From: Pseudomonas viridiflava
Lineage (GTDB): Bacteria > Pseudomonadota > Gammaproteobacteria > Pseudomonadales > Pseudomonadaceae
NCBI RefSeq assembly: GCF_900583165.1
Contig: NZ_UTKY01000014.1
Span: 1 to 39,844 of the forward strand
Reading direction: 5' to 3'
Length of the DNA: 39,844 bases
This document shows positions 10,591 through 19,930 of this stretch, piece by piece (the stretch's first letter is position 1; the number at the start of each line of letters is the position of its first letter). Below the pieces are notes generated by a model that worked only from the letters and a program-made list of their open reading frames with translations, was not told the DNA's origin and did not search any database. The position numbers and the translations under genes were made by a program.

Positions 10591-11583
10591 ATGCCCGCCT
10601 CCACCGCCCACGCTGCACAGCTCTGCATTGATGCGTTGAGCGCTGCCGAACACTCCCGCCGCTCGCCGTTGTACACCGTGATAAACATGGCCAATACCCT
10701 TGAGTCTAGCCGGCAGGCGTGGGTGATTCGCAGCCAGTCGCGCAACCAACGCCTGGGCGGCTGGCCTACTTGGTTCGCCCGCAACACCGTGGAAAAACCC
10801 CTGCTGTACTTGCACAGCGCGGCTTCTTCGGCGCAGCTGTGCGCGCTATCGGACGCCACGGCGCAGCGCGGCATCCTGTGCAACGACATCGAAAACCAGC
10901 CCTCCGCCTGGCCCAAGGGTGCACAGCCCTCCTTGCCACTTTGGCTGGCGACCAACCCACGCTGTACCCCCTACGACCCAGCCTGCGGCGAGGAAGCCCG
11001 GGCGATTGTGCTGGCCGGGCTGCGCAGTTTGTATGTGGACGGCCAGCCGGGTTTTTATTACCTGGCGCTGCATGATCATGAGCGCGCCAGGCCACTGGCT
11101 GAATGGGACCGTGAAGCCGCACTGAAAGGTATGTACCCGATCCAGGACGAACGCGCAGCCGATGTTCGATTGCTCGGTGCGGGCCAGGCCCTGGAGGAAG
11201 TCATGCACGCAGCGCGACTATTGGAACAGGACTGGAACGTGACTTCGCAGGTGTGGAGCTGCCCCAGCTACACGCGACTGGCCCGTGAGGCGGGCGCAGC
11301 ACAGCGCTGGAATCGGCTGCACCCCACCGAGCCCAAGCGCAGCTGCCATTTGCGTGACTGTCTGGCAGGGAGTAAGACGCCGGTGATTGCTGTTACCGGT
11401 TATCCGCAGCCGATTGTCGATCAACTGGGCGGGTACATGGATGCAAGGTTTGTCGCGCTGGGGGCAGCGCCGAGTCGGTATTGGATTGTGGCGGCGGCGT
11501 TGCGGGCGTTGGTGGATGAAGGGCGTATCGAGAGACGGCAGGTCGAGACGGCGATGAATCGTTATGCCCTGAAATGCGATTAA
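10591..11583 (+). CDS. E1-like protein lacking the thiamine-binding half
   Basis: 330 residues. From about residue 85 it aligns to the C-terminal third of the full E1 encoded at 12247: LKGMYPIQDE against LKGIYPLREH, LLEQDWNVTSQVWS against LLEQDFAVHSTVWS, RWNRLHPTEPK against RWNLLHPQNEP, RFVALG, then a C-terminal helix ending NRYAL against TRYGI. The thiamine-diphosphate half (GDG...N motif), the catalytic His and Glu, and GEGLQHDDGHSH are missing, and a segment around DGFGQSD is deleted. It cannot be a decarboxylase alone; a regulatory partner or binding protein for the E1 or E2 is possible. The reading frame is intact, so it is not an obvious pseudogene. A palindromic operator lies upstream. 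Confidence 0.75.
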   Translation: MPASTAHAAQLCIDALSAAEHSRRSPLYTVINMANTLESSRQAWVIRSQSRNQRLGGWPTWFARNTVEKPLLYLHSAASSAQLCALSDATAQRGILCNDIENQPSAWPKGAQPSLPLWLATNPRCTPYDPACGEEARAIVLAGLRSLYVDGQPGFYYLALHDHERARPLAEWDREAALKGMYPIQDERAADVRLLGAGQALEEVMHAARLLEQDWNVTSQVWSCPSYTRLAREAGAAQRWNRLHPTEPKRSCHLRDCLAGSKTPVIAVTGYPQPIVDQLGGYMDARFVALGAAPSRYWIVAAALRALVDEGRIERRQVETAMNRYALKCD

Positions 11584-11585
11584 CA

Positions 11586-11611
11586 GTGGGAGCTGGCAAG
11601 CCAGCTCCCAC
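11586..11611. repeat. Short perfect palindrome between convergent genes
   Basis: GTGGGAGCTGGC and its exact complement are separated by two bases. It is a REP-like repeat of a different class from those at the window ends and lies between the E1-like gene and marR, where it could also stop transcription from both sides. Confidence 0.65.
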
Positions 11612-11630
11612 ATTTGATCTCTACCGTGTC

Positions 11631-12101
11631 TCAGGGTTTTCGGCGGCCGCGGGTTTGTGAGCCCGCCTCCATCGCCATCCCTGCCGCACGCTCCAATGTA
11701 TCGGCAAACCCCTGGCGCTGCTCGGGCTCGATTTGCGATAGAAACAGTTCATCCACCGTACTTTCGTAGATTTTCCACATCTTTTTACGCAGCACCCGGC
11801 CAGCGTCTGTGATCGAAGCGGATGCCCCACGACCATCGCCTTCAGAACGGGAGCGCACAACCAGACCGTCCTTTTCCAGGCGGTCTACCAGGCGTGTGAG
11901 GTTGTAGCGCTCGATAGCCAGCACATCGGCCAATTCGTGCATGCGGCGCGTGCCCTCGGGCCCGCTTTCCAGGCCCCACAATGCGTCGTACCAGGCATAG
12001 GGCGGCAAGCCTGCTTCAGCCAGGCGCCGTTCGATTTCACGGATGACCGTCCTGTGGGCCCTGACAAAACGGAACCATACATCAGGCTCTTTCGACGACA
12101 T
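11631..12101 (-). CDS. MarR-family regulator
   Basis: 156 residues from the ATG at 12101. The winged HTH occupies about residues 40-100 (MHELADVLAIERYNLTRLVDRLEKDGLV, then a wing with RSEGDGRGASASITDAG), typical of MarR repressors. It is flanked by the two E1-type genes, convergent with the first and divergent from the second. Both E1 genes have a TTGCAATTGCAA palindrome in front, so the simplest reading is a repressor of both and, through the 12168 site, of itself. The ligand is unknown; a 2-oxo acid or its precursor is a reasonable guess. Confidence 0.88.
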   Translation of the reverse strand: MSSKEPDVWFRFVRAHRTVIREIERRLAEAGLPPYAWYDALWGLESGPEGTRRMHELADVLAIERYNLTRLVDRLEKDGLVVRSRSEGDGRGASASITDAGRVLRKKMWKIYESTVDELFLSQIEPEQRQGFADTLERAAGMAMEAGSQTRGRRKP

Positions 12102-12129
12102 GCAACACCATCCGGTGAATTTCAAGAAG

Positions 12130-12187
12130 GTTGCAATAGTAGCTCATCCCGCGCTAGATTCGGCCATGTAGTTGCAATTGCAACCAC
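12130..12187. promoter_or_regulatory. Second TTGCAATTGCAA operator, with an extra half-site
   Basis: GTAGTTGCAATTGCAACCAC at 12168-12187 shares its central palindrome with the site at 10519 and has one mismatched pair. A half-site GTTGCAATA lies at 12130-12138. The region separates divergent marR and E1, so binding could control both. Confidence 0.7.
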
Positions 12188-12246
12188 TTTGACGGCATTC
12201 CCACAAGGAACCCGCCACTTGAAATCCGCCTACCCTGGAGCCTTAC

Positions 12247-14907
12247 ATGCCCCCAAATAACGCAGTCAGACGCGACGACGACCCACAGGAAACCCGCGAA
12301 TGGCTTGAGTCCATCGAATCGGTGCTGCACACCGAAGGCCGCCCGCGCGCCCACTACCTGATCGATCAGTTGTTGGATTTCGACGTTGCGCGCCATGGCG
12401 ACTTCTACGGGCGGGTTACCACCCCCTACGTCAACACCATTGCGGTAGACCGCCAACTGCCCTACCCCGGTAACCTGGCCATCGAGCGCCGCACCAACGC
12501 GTATATCCGCTGGAACGCCATGGCGATGGTCTTGCGTGCAGGCAAACACTCAGGTGTCGGTGGGCATATCGCAACCTACGCGTCGGCTGCCGTGCTGTAC
12601 GACGTAGGCTTCGATCATTTCTTCCGTGGGCGCACCGACACTTTTGACGGCGACCTGGTGTATATCCAAGGCCACTCCTCCCCAGGCATCTACGGTCGCG
12701 CCTACCTAGAGGGCCGCATCAGCGAAGCGCAGCTCGACAACTTCCGCCGCGAAGCCGGGGGAGAAGGCATTTCCTCCTACCCGCATCCACGTTTGATGCC
12801 AGACTTCTGGCAATTTCCTACAGTGTCCATGGGCCTGGGTCCGATCACTGCGGCCTATCAGGCGCGTTTTATGCGTTACCTGGAATACCGCGACCTCAAG
12901 CAACACCAAGGCCGCAAGGTCTGGGCGTTCCTCGGTGATGGCGAAATGGACCAGCCAGAATCCTTGGCCGCCATCTCCCTGGCCGGGCGCGAAAAACTCG
13001 ACAACCTGATCTTTGTGGTCAACTGCAACCTGCAACGCCTCGATGGCCCGGTACGCGGCAACGCCAAGGTGATCCAGGAATTTGAAAGCCTATACCGCGC
13101 CGCTGGCTGGAACGTGATCAAGGTGATCTGGGGCGGTGGCTGGGATGCGCTACTGGACAAAGACACCAGCGGCCTGCTGCGCCAGCGCATGATGGAATGC
13201 GTGGACGGCGACTATCAAAACTACAAGTCCCAGAACGGCGCCTATGTGCGCGAACATTTCTTCGGCAAATACCCTGAGTTGCTGGCTTTGGTTGCGGACA
13301 TGTCCGACGACGATATCTGGAAACTCTCACGGGGCGGGCATGACCCAGACAAGGTCTACAACGCCTACGCCGCGGCGGTGCGCCACAGCGGCCAACCCAC
13401 GGTGATCCTGGCGAAAACCGTCAAGGGCTTTGGCATGGGCGAAGCCGGTGAAGGCCAGAACATCAATCACCAGCTGAAGAAGATGGGCGCCGACGCCGTC
13501 AAAGCCTTCCGTGACCGTTTCGGCCTAGAGGTGGCTGACGAGCAGCTTGCAGAAATCCCGTACATCAAACCGGCTGCCGACAGCGAAGAGGCCCGCTACT
13601 TTGCAGCGCGTCGCCAGGCGTTGGGGGGTTACGTGCCCGCTCGCCATAGCGCCGTGGAGTCGTTGCAGATTCCCGAGCTATCAGCCTTCAGCACCCAACT
13701 CAAGGACACTGGCGAGCGCTCCATCTCCACCACCATGGCCTTCGTCCGCATTCTCGGCACCCTGCTCAAAGACCCGCACCTGGGCAAGCTGATCGTGCCT
13801 ATCGTGCCGGACGAGTCGCGCACCTTCGGTATGGAAAGCCTGTTCCGTCAGATCGGTATCCACTCCGCCGTCGGCCAGCTCTACACCCCACAGGACGCCG
13901 GGCAACTGAGCTACTACAAGGAGAGCAAGGACGGACAGATCATGCAGGAAGGCCTGAATGAATCCGGTGCTATTTCCTCATGGATTGCGGCGAGTACGTC
14001 CTACAGCAACCACGGTCTGATGACCGTACCGTTTTATATCTTCTACTCGATGTTCGGCTTCCAGCGTGTCGGCGACCTGGCCTGGGCGGCAGGCGATGCA
14101 AGGGCCCGTGGCTTCCTGTTGGGTGCCACGGCCGGGCGCACCACGCTGATGGGCGAAGGCTTGCAGCATGACGACGGGCACAGCCATATCCTGTCGTCAG
14201 TGATCCCTTGCTGCGTGTCCTATGACCCGACTTTTGCCTACGAATTGGCGGTGATTATTCGCGAGGGCATGCGCCGGATGTATGTCGAGCAGGAGGACAT
14301 TTATTACTACATCACTCTGCTCAACGAAAACTACCCGCACCCGGCCATGCCCGAAGGCGTTGAAGATGGGATTCTCAAGGGCATATACCCGCTGAGGGAG
14401 CACAAACAGGCACAGGTGCAATTAATGGGCAGTGGTTCGATTCTGCGGGAGGTGATCGCCGCCGCTGAGCTGCTGGAACAGGACTTTGCTGTACACAGCA
14501 CTGTGTGGAGCGCAACCAGCCTCACCGAACTGCGCCGCGAAGGACACGCGGTAGAACGCTGGAACCTGTTGCACCCGCAAAACGAGCCGCGTGTGAGCTA
14601 TGTGGAGCAATGCCTGAGCGGACACACCGGGCCAGTGGTGATCGCGACAGACTACATGAAGCTATTCGCCGATCAGATCCGCCCGTTCGTACCCAACCGG
14701 CGCTTTGTGGCGCTGGGCACCGACGGCTTCGGGCAGTCGGATACGCGGGAAACCTTGCGTGAGTTCTTTGAGGTGGACCGCCATTTCATCGCACTGGCGG
14801 CCTTGAAGGCGCTGGCGGATGACGGCGTGATCGGCCGCGACAAAGTCAGTGAGGCGATCACACGCTACGGGATCAACGTCGACAAGGCCGACCCCGCAGC
14901 AGTCTGA
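12247..14907 (+). CDS. Pyruvate-dehydrogenase-type E1 (2-oxo acid dehydrogenase)
   Basis: 886 residues, the same length as E. coli AceE (887). It is the homodimeric E1 type that decarboxylates a 2-oxo acid and passes the acyl group to an E2 lipoyl domain. The thiamine-diphosphate motif GDGEMDQPE is at 230-238 with Asn259 and Asn261; the catalytic-loop His408 (GEGQNINHQ) and Glu572 (GLNESGA) match E. coli His407 and Glu571. No E2 or E3 gene adjoins it, so this is an accessory copy; the housekeeping aceE normally sits with aceF. P. putida MdeB, an E1 used for 2-oxobutyrate from methionine, is a likely relative. The MarR operator lies upstream. Confidence 0.92.
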   Translation: MPPNNAVRRDDDPQETREWLESIESVLHTEGRPRAHYLIDQLLDFDVARHGDFYGRVTTPYVNTIAVDRQLPYPGNLAIERRTNAYIRWNAMAMVLRAGKHSGVGGHIATYASAAVLYDVGFDHFFRGRTDTFDGDLVYIQGHSSPGIYGRAYLEGRISEAQLDNFRREAGGEGISSYPHPRLMPDFWQFPTVSMGLGPITAAYQARFMRYLEYRDLKQHQGRKVWAFLGDGEMDQPESLAAISLAGREKLDNLIFVVNCNLQRLDGPVRGNAKVIQEFESLYRAAGWNVIKVIWGGGWDALLDKDTSGLLRQRMMECVDGDYQNYKSQNGAYVREHFFGKYPELLALVADMSDDDIWKLSRGGHDPDKVYNAYAAAVRHSGQPTVILAKTVKGFGMGEAGEGQNINHQLKKMGADAVKAFRDRFGLEVADEQLAEIPYIKPAADSEEARYFAARRQALGGYVPARHSAVESLQIPELSAFSTQLKDTGERSISTTMAFVRILGTLLKDPHLGKLIVPIVPDESRTFGMESLFRQIGIHSAVGQLYTPQDAGQLSYYKESKDGQIMQEGLNESGAISSWIAASTSYSNHGLMTVPFYIFYSMFGFQRVGDLAWAAGDARARGFLLGATAGRTTLMGEGLQHDDGHSHILSSVIPCCVSYDPTFAYELAVIIREGMRRMYVEQEDIYYYITLLNENYPHPAMPEGVEDGILKGIYPLREHKQAQVQLMGSGSILREVIAAAELLEQDFAVHSTVWSATSLTELRREGHAVERWNLLHPQNEPRVSYVEQCLSGHTGPVVIATDYMKLFADQIRPFVPNRRFVALGTDGFGQSDTRETLREFFEVDRHFIALAALKALADDGVIGRDKVSEAITRYGINVDKADPAAV

Positions 14908-14908
14908 T

Positions 14909-15688
14909 TTACTGCGCAGGCGTCGGCAGAGGCGGAATCGCTTCTGTCGGTGCCGGCAGGTCCGGGTTGCTTGTCGCTGGCGCAGGCGTAGGTTCTTCTT
15001 GTGGGGCAATCGGCGCGGCCTCTGGGGGTGGCGCGACCGGCTCGGAAACCGCTGGCTCTTCCTTGGGCGCCTCGACCTTCTCGGCAGCCGGTACAACTTT
15101 TTGCTCCGGCACCCCCAGGTCTGCCTTGGGCTTCTCGGGGATATTCTCGGCCTTCTTCACCTCTTGCGGCAGGAACACATCCACCAGCGCAAAATAGCGG
15201 TCGTAGAACTTCGGCGCCGACACGGTCTCACTGGCGACCTTCACCATCGAGTCATCGGTAGAGCCGATCGGCATGGACACCGAGCCCAGCACGCCAACTC
15301 CCAGGCTCGCTGAGTTGTTGACCTTTTTCAGCGCATAGCGATCCTGCAAGGCATTGGCGAACATCGTCGAGTGGTTGGTGCCCTTGCCATCATCGGCACA
15401 CACCACGTTGAAGCTGATCTGCAGATGGCTCTCACCGGTCTGCTGGAAACTCTTATTACCCACTACCAGTTTCGGATCGTTGCTGGTGATGATGTAGCCC
15501 TGGCTCAGCAGTGCACGTCGCGCCGCTTCGCATGCCGCCACATCCGTCACCGGGTAATCCCGGGAAAACGTGCCGGAGTCGTCGAAATTCTCATGTTCAT
15601 AAATAGCGGTCTTGGGTGACGAGCAGCCCGCGGCGCCCGCCAGCACCAGCGCCAGCCCGAGGCTACGCAAGTGAAATGATGTCGACAT
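14909..15688 (-). CDS. DUF2242-type lipoprotein with Pro/Glu-rich tail
   Basis: 259 residues from the ATG at 15688. The signal peptide ends in a lipobox with Cys22 (LAGAAGC), so it is a lipoprotein. Residues 30-175 form the conserved part (DYPVTDVAACEAARRALLSQGY, then FNVVCADD), which I associate with the DUF2242 family. The last 80 residues are rich in Pro, Glu and Ala and are probably an extended linker across the periplasm. It ends one base from the E1 stop in a convergent arrangement. No function is known. An in-frame extension upstream has no signal peptide and is rejected. Confidence 0.8.
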   Translation of the reverse strand: MSTSFHLRSLGLALVLAGAAGCSSPKTAIYEHENFDDSGTFSRDYPVTDVAACEAARRALLSQGYIITSNDPKLVVGNKSFQQTGESHLQISFNVVCADDGKGTNHSTMFANALQDRYALKKVNNSASLGVGVLGSVSMPIGSTDDSMVKVASETVSAPKFYDRYFALVDVFLPQEVKKAENIPEKPKADLGVPEQKVVPAAEKVEAPKEEPAVSEPVAPPPEAAPIAPQEEPTPAPATSNPDLPAPTEAIPPLPTPAQ

Positions 15689-15776
15689 TGAAAATCCTGG
15701 GGAAAACAGTCCGGGCGGTATTGTGCAACAGAACAGGCCTTGGCGGGCGCATTCCTGTCGGTAAAACGTCACAGGG

Positions 15777-16676
15777 TTACACAGGGGCAGCCGTGGGAAA
15801 AAGCTCAGCGCACATATGGTCAATAAACACGCGCAATTTGACCGAGGCATGGCGACTTGATGGCCAGAGCATCCAGAAACTGCCCTGGTGCTCCAGGTAA
15901 TCATCCAGCACTCGCTGCAGGTGCCCTTGCGCCACAGCGTGATTGACCATGTAATCCGGCAGGCAGGCAATGCCCAGTCCTTCAAGCACCACATGATTGA
16001 GTGACTCGATGGTGGTGCTGACCAACGGCGTGCGCAGAGTCGGTTCTGCAGTACCCGGCGCCAGGCGCAGCGGCCAGGGCTCCAGTTTGCCCGTGGCGCA
16101 GAACTTATGGCGTAAGCACGCGTGGTCGTTAAGGTGCAACGGCTGTTGCGGCGTACCGTGTCGATGAAAGTAGGCAGGTGTGCCCACTAGCACCAATTGG
16201 TAATGCCCAAGGTGCCTGGCCATCAGGCGCGAATCTTCCGGCTTGCCGGTGCGTATGACTGCGTCGAAACCTTCTTCGATAACGTCCACCTTGCGGTCGG
16301 AAAAATCCACATCCAACTCGATCTCGGGGTAGGCGCGCATAAAGTCACTGAGCACCGGCATCAACAAGCCGCGCACTTGCGGCACGCTGATGCGCAATTT
16401 GCCGCGTGGCGTTGCGCCAGCCTCAGTCAATTCGCGCTCGGCCGCCTCGATTTCGGCCAAAATGCGTCGCGAACGCTCAAGAAACAGTGCGCCCTCAGAG
16501 GTCATGGTGATGCTTCGGGTGCTGCGATGAAACAAGCGCGCCCCCAGGCGCGCCTCCATCCTCGCAATGCTTTTGCCCACCGCTGAAGACGATACGCCCA
16601 ACGCGCGCCCAGCCGCCGTGAAGCTGCGGGTCTCTGCTACCTGCACAAACACCGAGAGACTGCTCAGACTGTCCAT
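15777..16676 (-). CDS. LysR-family regulator
   Basis: 299 residues. N-terminal winged HTH (LSSLSVFVQVAETRSFTAAG, then ALGVSSSAVGKSIARMEARL) followed by the usual effector domain. The sequence resembles the CrgA/DmlR-type branch with the LFHRSTRSITMTSEG wing. It is divergent from the MFS exporter gene with about 115 bases between, so it probably controls that gene. The inducer is not apparent. Confidence 0.9.
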   Translation of the reverse strand: MDSLSSLSVFVQVAETRSFTAAGRALGVSSSAVGKSIARMEARLGARLFHRSTRSITMTSEGALFLERSRRILAEIEAAERELTEAGATPRGKLRISVPQVRGLLMPVLSDFMRAYPEIELDVDFSDRKVDVIEEGFDAVIRTGKPEDSRLMARHLGHYQLVLVGTPAYFHRHGTPQQPLHLNDHACLRHKFCATGKLEPWPLRLAPGTAEPTLRTPLVSTTIESLNHVVLEGLGIACLPDYMVNHAVAQGHLQRVLDDYLEHQGSFWMLWPSSRHASVKLRVFIDHMCAELFPTAAPV

Positions 16677-16693
16677 GACCTGACCTTATATTG

Positions 16694-16720
16694 CGGACGT
16701 TGATGTCCGATAAGTTCGGA
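16694..16720. promoter_or_regulatory. Overlapping inverted repeats between lysR and MFS genes
   Basis: CGGAC-N6-GTCCG at 16694-16709 overlaps a second dyad TCCG-N7-CGGA at 16706-16720. Three half-sites of the same sequence in a divergent intergenic region suggest a LysR binding site. No supporting data beyond position and symmetry. Confidence 0.35.
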
Positions 16721-16791
16721 ACCTTAGCCTGTTTTTCCGCCGACCACAGCCCCCTACCCTGCGTCCTTGCCCTTTGCATGGATACTGCGTC

Positions 16792-17937
16792 ATGACGTCA
16801 CTTGTAAGCGATTCCCCGGATAAGCTGCCGTTAGGCGGCTTGCTGGCATTGGCCTGCGCCGGCTTTATCACCATCCTCACCGAAGCCATGCCCGCGGGGC
16901 TTCTGCCCCAAATGGGCGAAGGCCTTCACGTGTCGCCGGCCCTCGTCGGCCAACTGGTCACTCTCTACGCCTTGGGCTCATTGCTGGCAGCCATTCCCCT
17001 GACTTTGCTCACCCGGGGGTGGCGCAGGCGGCCGCTGTTGCTGCTGGCCATTGGGGGCTTCGCTCTGGTCAACAGCGTGACCGCCGTATCCAGTCACTAC
17101 GGCATTACCTTAATCGCGCGCTTTTTCGCCGGGGTATTCGCCGGGTTGCTTTGGGCGCTGCTGGCCGGTTACGCCAGCCGGATGGTCGCCCCACACCTGC
17201 AAGACCGGGCGATAGCGGTGGCCATGCTGGGTGCGCCACTGGCACTGTCACTGGGCGTACCGGCGGGTACCTTCCTGGGCGCCGTGGTAGGCTGGCGCCT
17301 GAGTTTTGCGATCATGACCGGGCTAACGCTGGTGCTGCTGATGTGGGCGCGCTGGCAACTGCCGGACTTCGCTGGCCAGCCCAACGAGAAGCGCCTGGGG
17401 CTGCGCCAAGTGCTGACCTTGCCCGGTATTCGCCCGGTGTTGTGGGTGACCTTCACCTACGTGCTGGCCCATAACATTTTGTACACCTATATTGCGCCGT
17501 TGCTGGTGCCGGCCGGGATCGCCACCGACATCGATAGCGTGCTGCTGGTATTTGGTCTGGCAGCGCTGGTGAGTATCTGGCTGGTCGGGCTTTTGATCGA
17601 CCGCTGGCTGCGCCTGTTGGTGCTGATCAGTTGCGCACTGTTTGGTTTAATCGCCCTCGCGTTAGCGGTATGGCTCAGCACACCCTGGGTGATCTACCTC
17701 GCGGTAGCGGTGTGGGGCCTGGCGTTCGGCGGCCTGCCCGCCCTGCTACAGACTGCGCTGGCCAAGGCCGCCGGGGACTCAGCAGATGCAGCGCAGTCGA
17801 TGCTTGTGACGGTGTGGAACCTGGGCATCGCCGGCGGCGGGCTGGTGGGCGGTCTATTACTTCAACGCTGGGGTGTGACTGCATTCCCCTGGGCGATAGT
17901 CGTGTTGATGCTACTGGCCCTATGCAGACGCCCATAA
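16792..17937 (+). CDS. MFS exporter, 12-helix (sugar/drug efflux type)
   Basis: 381 residues, almost entirely hydrophobic, with about 12 membrane helices. The loop between helices 2 and 3 is LTRGWRRRPLLL, and the region TEAMPAGLLPQMGEGLHVS near the N-terminus is typical of the AraJ/PbuE-like exporter group. I chose the ATG at 16792; an upstream in-frame TTG lacks support. The divergent LysR gene is the likely regulator. The substrate cannot be deduced. A terminator follows at once. Confidence 0.87.
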   Translation: MTSLVSDSPDKLPLGGLLALACAGFITILTEAMPAGLLPQMGEGLHVSPALVGQLVTLYALGSLLAAIPLTLLTRGWRRRPLLLLAIGGFALVNSVTAVSSHYGITLIARFFAGVFAGLLWALLAGYASRMVAPHLQDRAIAVAMLGAPLALSLGVPAGTFLGAVVGWRLSFAIMTGLTLVLLMWARWQLPDFAGQPNEKRLGLRQVLTLPGIRPVLWVTFTYVLAHNILYTYIAPLLVPAGIATDIDSVLLVFGLAALVSIWLVGLLIDRWLRLLVLISCALFGLIALALAVWLSTPWVIYLAVAVWGLAFGGLPALLQTALAKAAGDSADAAQSMLVTVWNLGIAGGGLVGGLLLQRWGVTAFPWAIVVLMLLALCRRP

Positions 17938-17973
17938 AAAAGCCCCCGGGGTTTTCAGACCGGGGGCTTTTTG
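17935..17973. terminator. Bidirectional terminator, MFS gene / ppiD
   Basis: AGCCCCCGG (17941-17949) pairs with CCGGGGGCT (17960-17968), flanked by an A-run on the left and T-run on the right, so it should work for both converging genes. Confidence 0.9.
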
Positions 17974-17985
17974 TTCAAACCGACA

Positions 17986-19860
17986 TCAGTACTTCTTGAT
18001 GTCAGCCTCGGTTTCCAGCTGCTTGCGGTACGCCGCGAAGTCCTGCTGGCCCACACGGGAAGCGAGGAAGCGGCGGATTTGCACCTTTTCTTCGTCCGTT
18101 GGGGCTGCAGCTTCGTTGACACCGTTCAAGCGCACGATCACCAGGCTACCGTCACGCAAGGTCACGGTAGTGAAGGTCGGCTTGTCCTTGGCCGCAGGCT
18201 TTGGCATGCGGAACAGGGCTTGCAGCACGGCAGGGTCGATCGCTTCCTGAGTACGGGTAGCGGCTTCGGTGACCTTCCACGCCTGACCATCAATCGGCTG
18301 GTTCAGCGGGGTCTTGCCATCGCGCAGGCTGGCGATCAACTCGTCAGCGTGTGCCTTGGCAGCCGCGCTGGCGCGCTCCTTGGCCATCTGGGTGCGGATC
18401 GCGGCAGCGACGTTTTCCAGTGGCAGCTGGGAAGGCTTCAGGTGCTCTTTGGCACGCAGCACGATGATGGTTTCCGGGTCCAGTTCGATAGCCGAACTGT
18501 TGGCCCCTTCATCCAGCACTTCCGGGCTAAACGCGGCGGTAACCACGGCACGATTGGCCGCTACACCTTCGCCACCTTCACGGCCAAATGGCGCGGAGGT
18601 GTGCACGGTCAGCTTCAGGTCAGACGCCGGCTGGGCCAGGTCGGAGGCTTCAAATGCCGCATCTTCCAATTGCTTGGTCGCTTCGACATAACGCTGCTCG
18701 ACCTGTTGGGTCTTGAGCTCGCGGGTCAGCTTGTCTTTCAGGCTGGCAAACGTCGGCACTTCAGGTGCTTCAACGCCCAACAGCTTGATCAAGTGCCAAC
18801 CGAAGGTGCTGCGCACCGGCGTCGAGACCTGATCCTTGTTCAACGCGTACAAGGCGGTTTCGAAGTCTGGATCGTAGACGCCAGGGCCGGCAAAGCCCAA
18901 GTCGCCACCACTGTTGGCCGAACCTGGATCCTGGGAGAACTCTTTAGCCAAGGCTTCGAACTTCTCACCCTTGGCCAGCCGTGCCTGGATCTCTTCGATC
19001 TTGGCCTTGGCCTGGGCGTCGGTGACCTTGTCGTTGACTTCAATCAGGATGTGCGCCGCACGACGCTGTTCAGCGAGGTTGGCGGTTTCTTTCTGATAGG
19101 CAGCCTGCAGCTCATCGTCCTTGACGCTGACTTGGTCGAAGAAGGAGGACTTCTTCAGTTCCAGGTAGTCGATGACGACTCGATCCGGAGTCATGAACTC
19201 CTTGGCGTGCTGGTCGTAGTAAGCCTTGACCTCATCGTCGGTGAGCTTCACCGCAGCGGGGTCAGCCTTGACGTTGACGGTGGCGAAATCGCGGGTCTGT
19301 TTTTCCAGACGGGCGAATGCCAAGACTTCGGCGTCGGTGACGAAACCACTGCCGGCAATACCTGCGCGAACCTGGCCGATGAGCATTTCCTGGGTCATCA
19401 TCTGACGGAATTGCATACGGCTGTAGCCCAGCTGACGGATCACCTGGTCAAAGCGTTCGGCGTTGAACTTGCCGTCCACCTGGAATTCCGGCGTCTGCAG
19501 GATCACTTGGTCCAGTGCCGCTTCAGAGAAGCCAAACTTGGAATCTGCAGCACCTTGCAGCAGCAGCTTGCGATCGATCAGGCCCTTGAGGGCCGCCTCG
19601 CGCAGCAGTTTTTCGTCCAGCAGGGAAGCATCGAAATCCTTGCCCAACTGTTGCATCAACTGGCGACGTTGCATGTCAACGGCCTGGCTCAGTTCGGTCT
19701 GGGTGATCTCTTCACCGTTGACCTTGGCCACGTCCTGCTTACTGTTACCCGAAGCCTGGAAAATGGCTTCGATACCGGTGAACGCCATCAATGCGACGAT
19801 GATCCCGATAATGGTCTTGGCAATCCAGCCTTGTGAATTGTCCCTGATATTTTGCAGCAT
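17986..19860 (-). CDS. ppiD: Peptidyl-prolyl isomerase / periplasmic chaperone PpiD
   Basis: 624 residues. A single N-terminal membrane anchor (IIGIIVALMAFTGIEAIF, about residues 17-34) places the rest in the periplasm next to the Sec translocon. A SurA_N-like chaperone region follows, then a parvulin domain at about residues 265-360 (RRAAHILIEV, then GGDLGFAGPG and FGWHLIKL), then a C-terminal chaperone part. It assists folding of newly exported proteins. Position beside hupB is conserved in proteobacteria. A structured RNA region and terminator separate it from hupB, so it probably also has its own promoter. Confidence 0.95.
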   Translation of the reverse strand: MLQNIRDNSQGWIAKTIIGIIVALMAFTGIEAIFQASGNSKQDVAKVNGEEITQTELSQAVDMQRRQLMQQLGKDFDASLLDEKLLREAALKGLIDRKLLLQGAADSKFGFSEAALDQVILQTPEFQVDGKFNAERFDQVIRQLGYSRMQFRQMMTQEMLIGQVRAGIAGSGFVTDAEVLAFARLEKQTRDFATVNVKADPAAVKLTDDEVKAYYDQHAKEFMTPDRVVIDYLELKKSSFFDQVSVKDDELQAAYQKETANLAEQRRAAHILIEVNDKVTDAQAKAKIEEIQARLAKGEKFEALAKEFSQDPGSANSGGDLGFAGPGVYDPDFETALYALNKDQVSTPVRSTFGWHLIKLLGVEAPEVPTFASLKDKLTRELKTQQVEQRYVEATKQLEDAAFEASDLAQPASDLKLTVHTSAPFGREGGEGVAANRAVVTAAFSPEVLDEGANSSAIELDPETIIVLRAKEHLKPSQLPLENVAAAIRTQMAKERASAAAKAHADELIASLRDGKTPLNQPIDGQAWKVTEAATRTQEAIDPAVLQALFRMPKPAAKDKPTFTTVTLRDGSLVIVRLNGVNEAAAPTDEEKVQIRRFLASRVGQQDFAAYRKQLETEADIKKY

Positions 19861-19930
19861 GCGTCCCCCAGAAACGGTTGATCTTCAGAAATAGCCAACC
19901 GTGGAGCGTGGGTAGAGTACGGATATAAGA

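Noticed and set aside
17971..19836. A 621-codon open frame opposite ppiD
   Set aside because: Same reason: ppiD is clear, and the antisense product has no family features.
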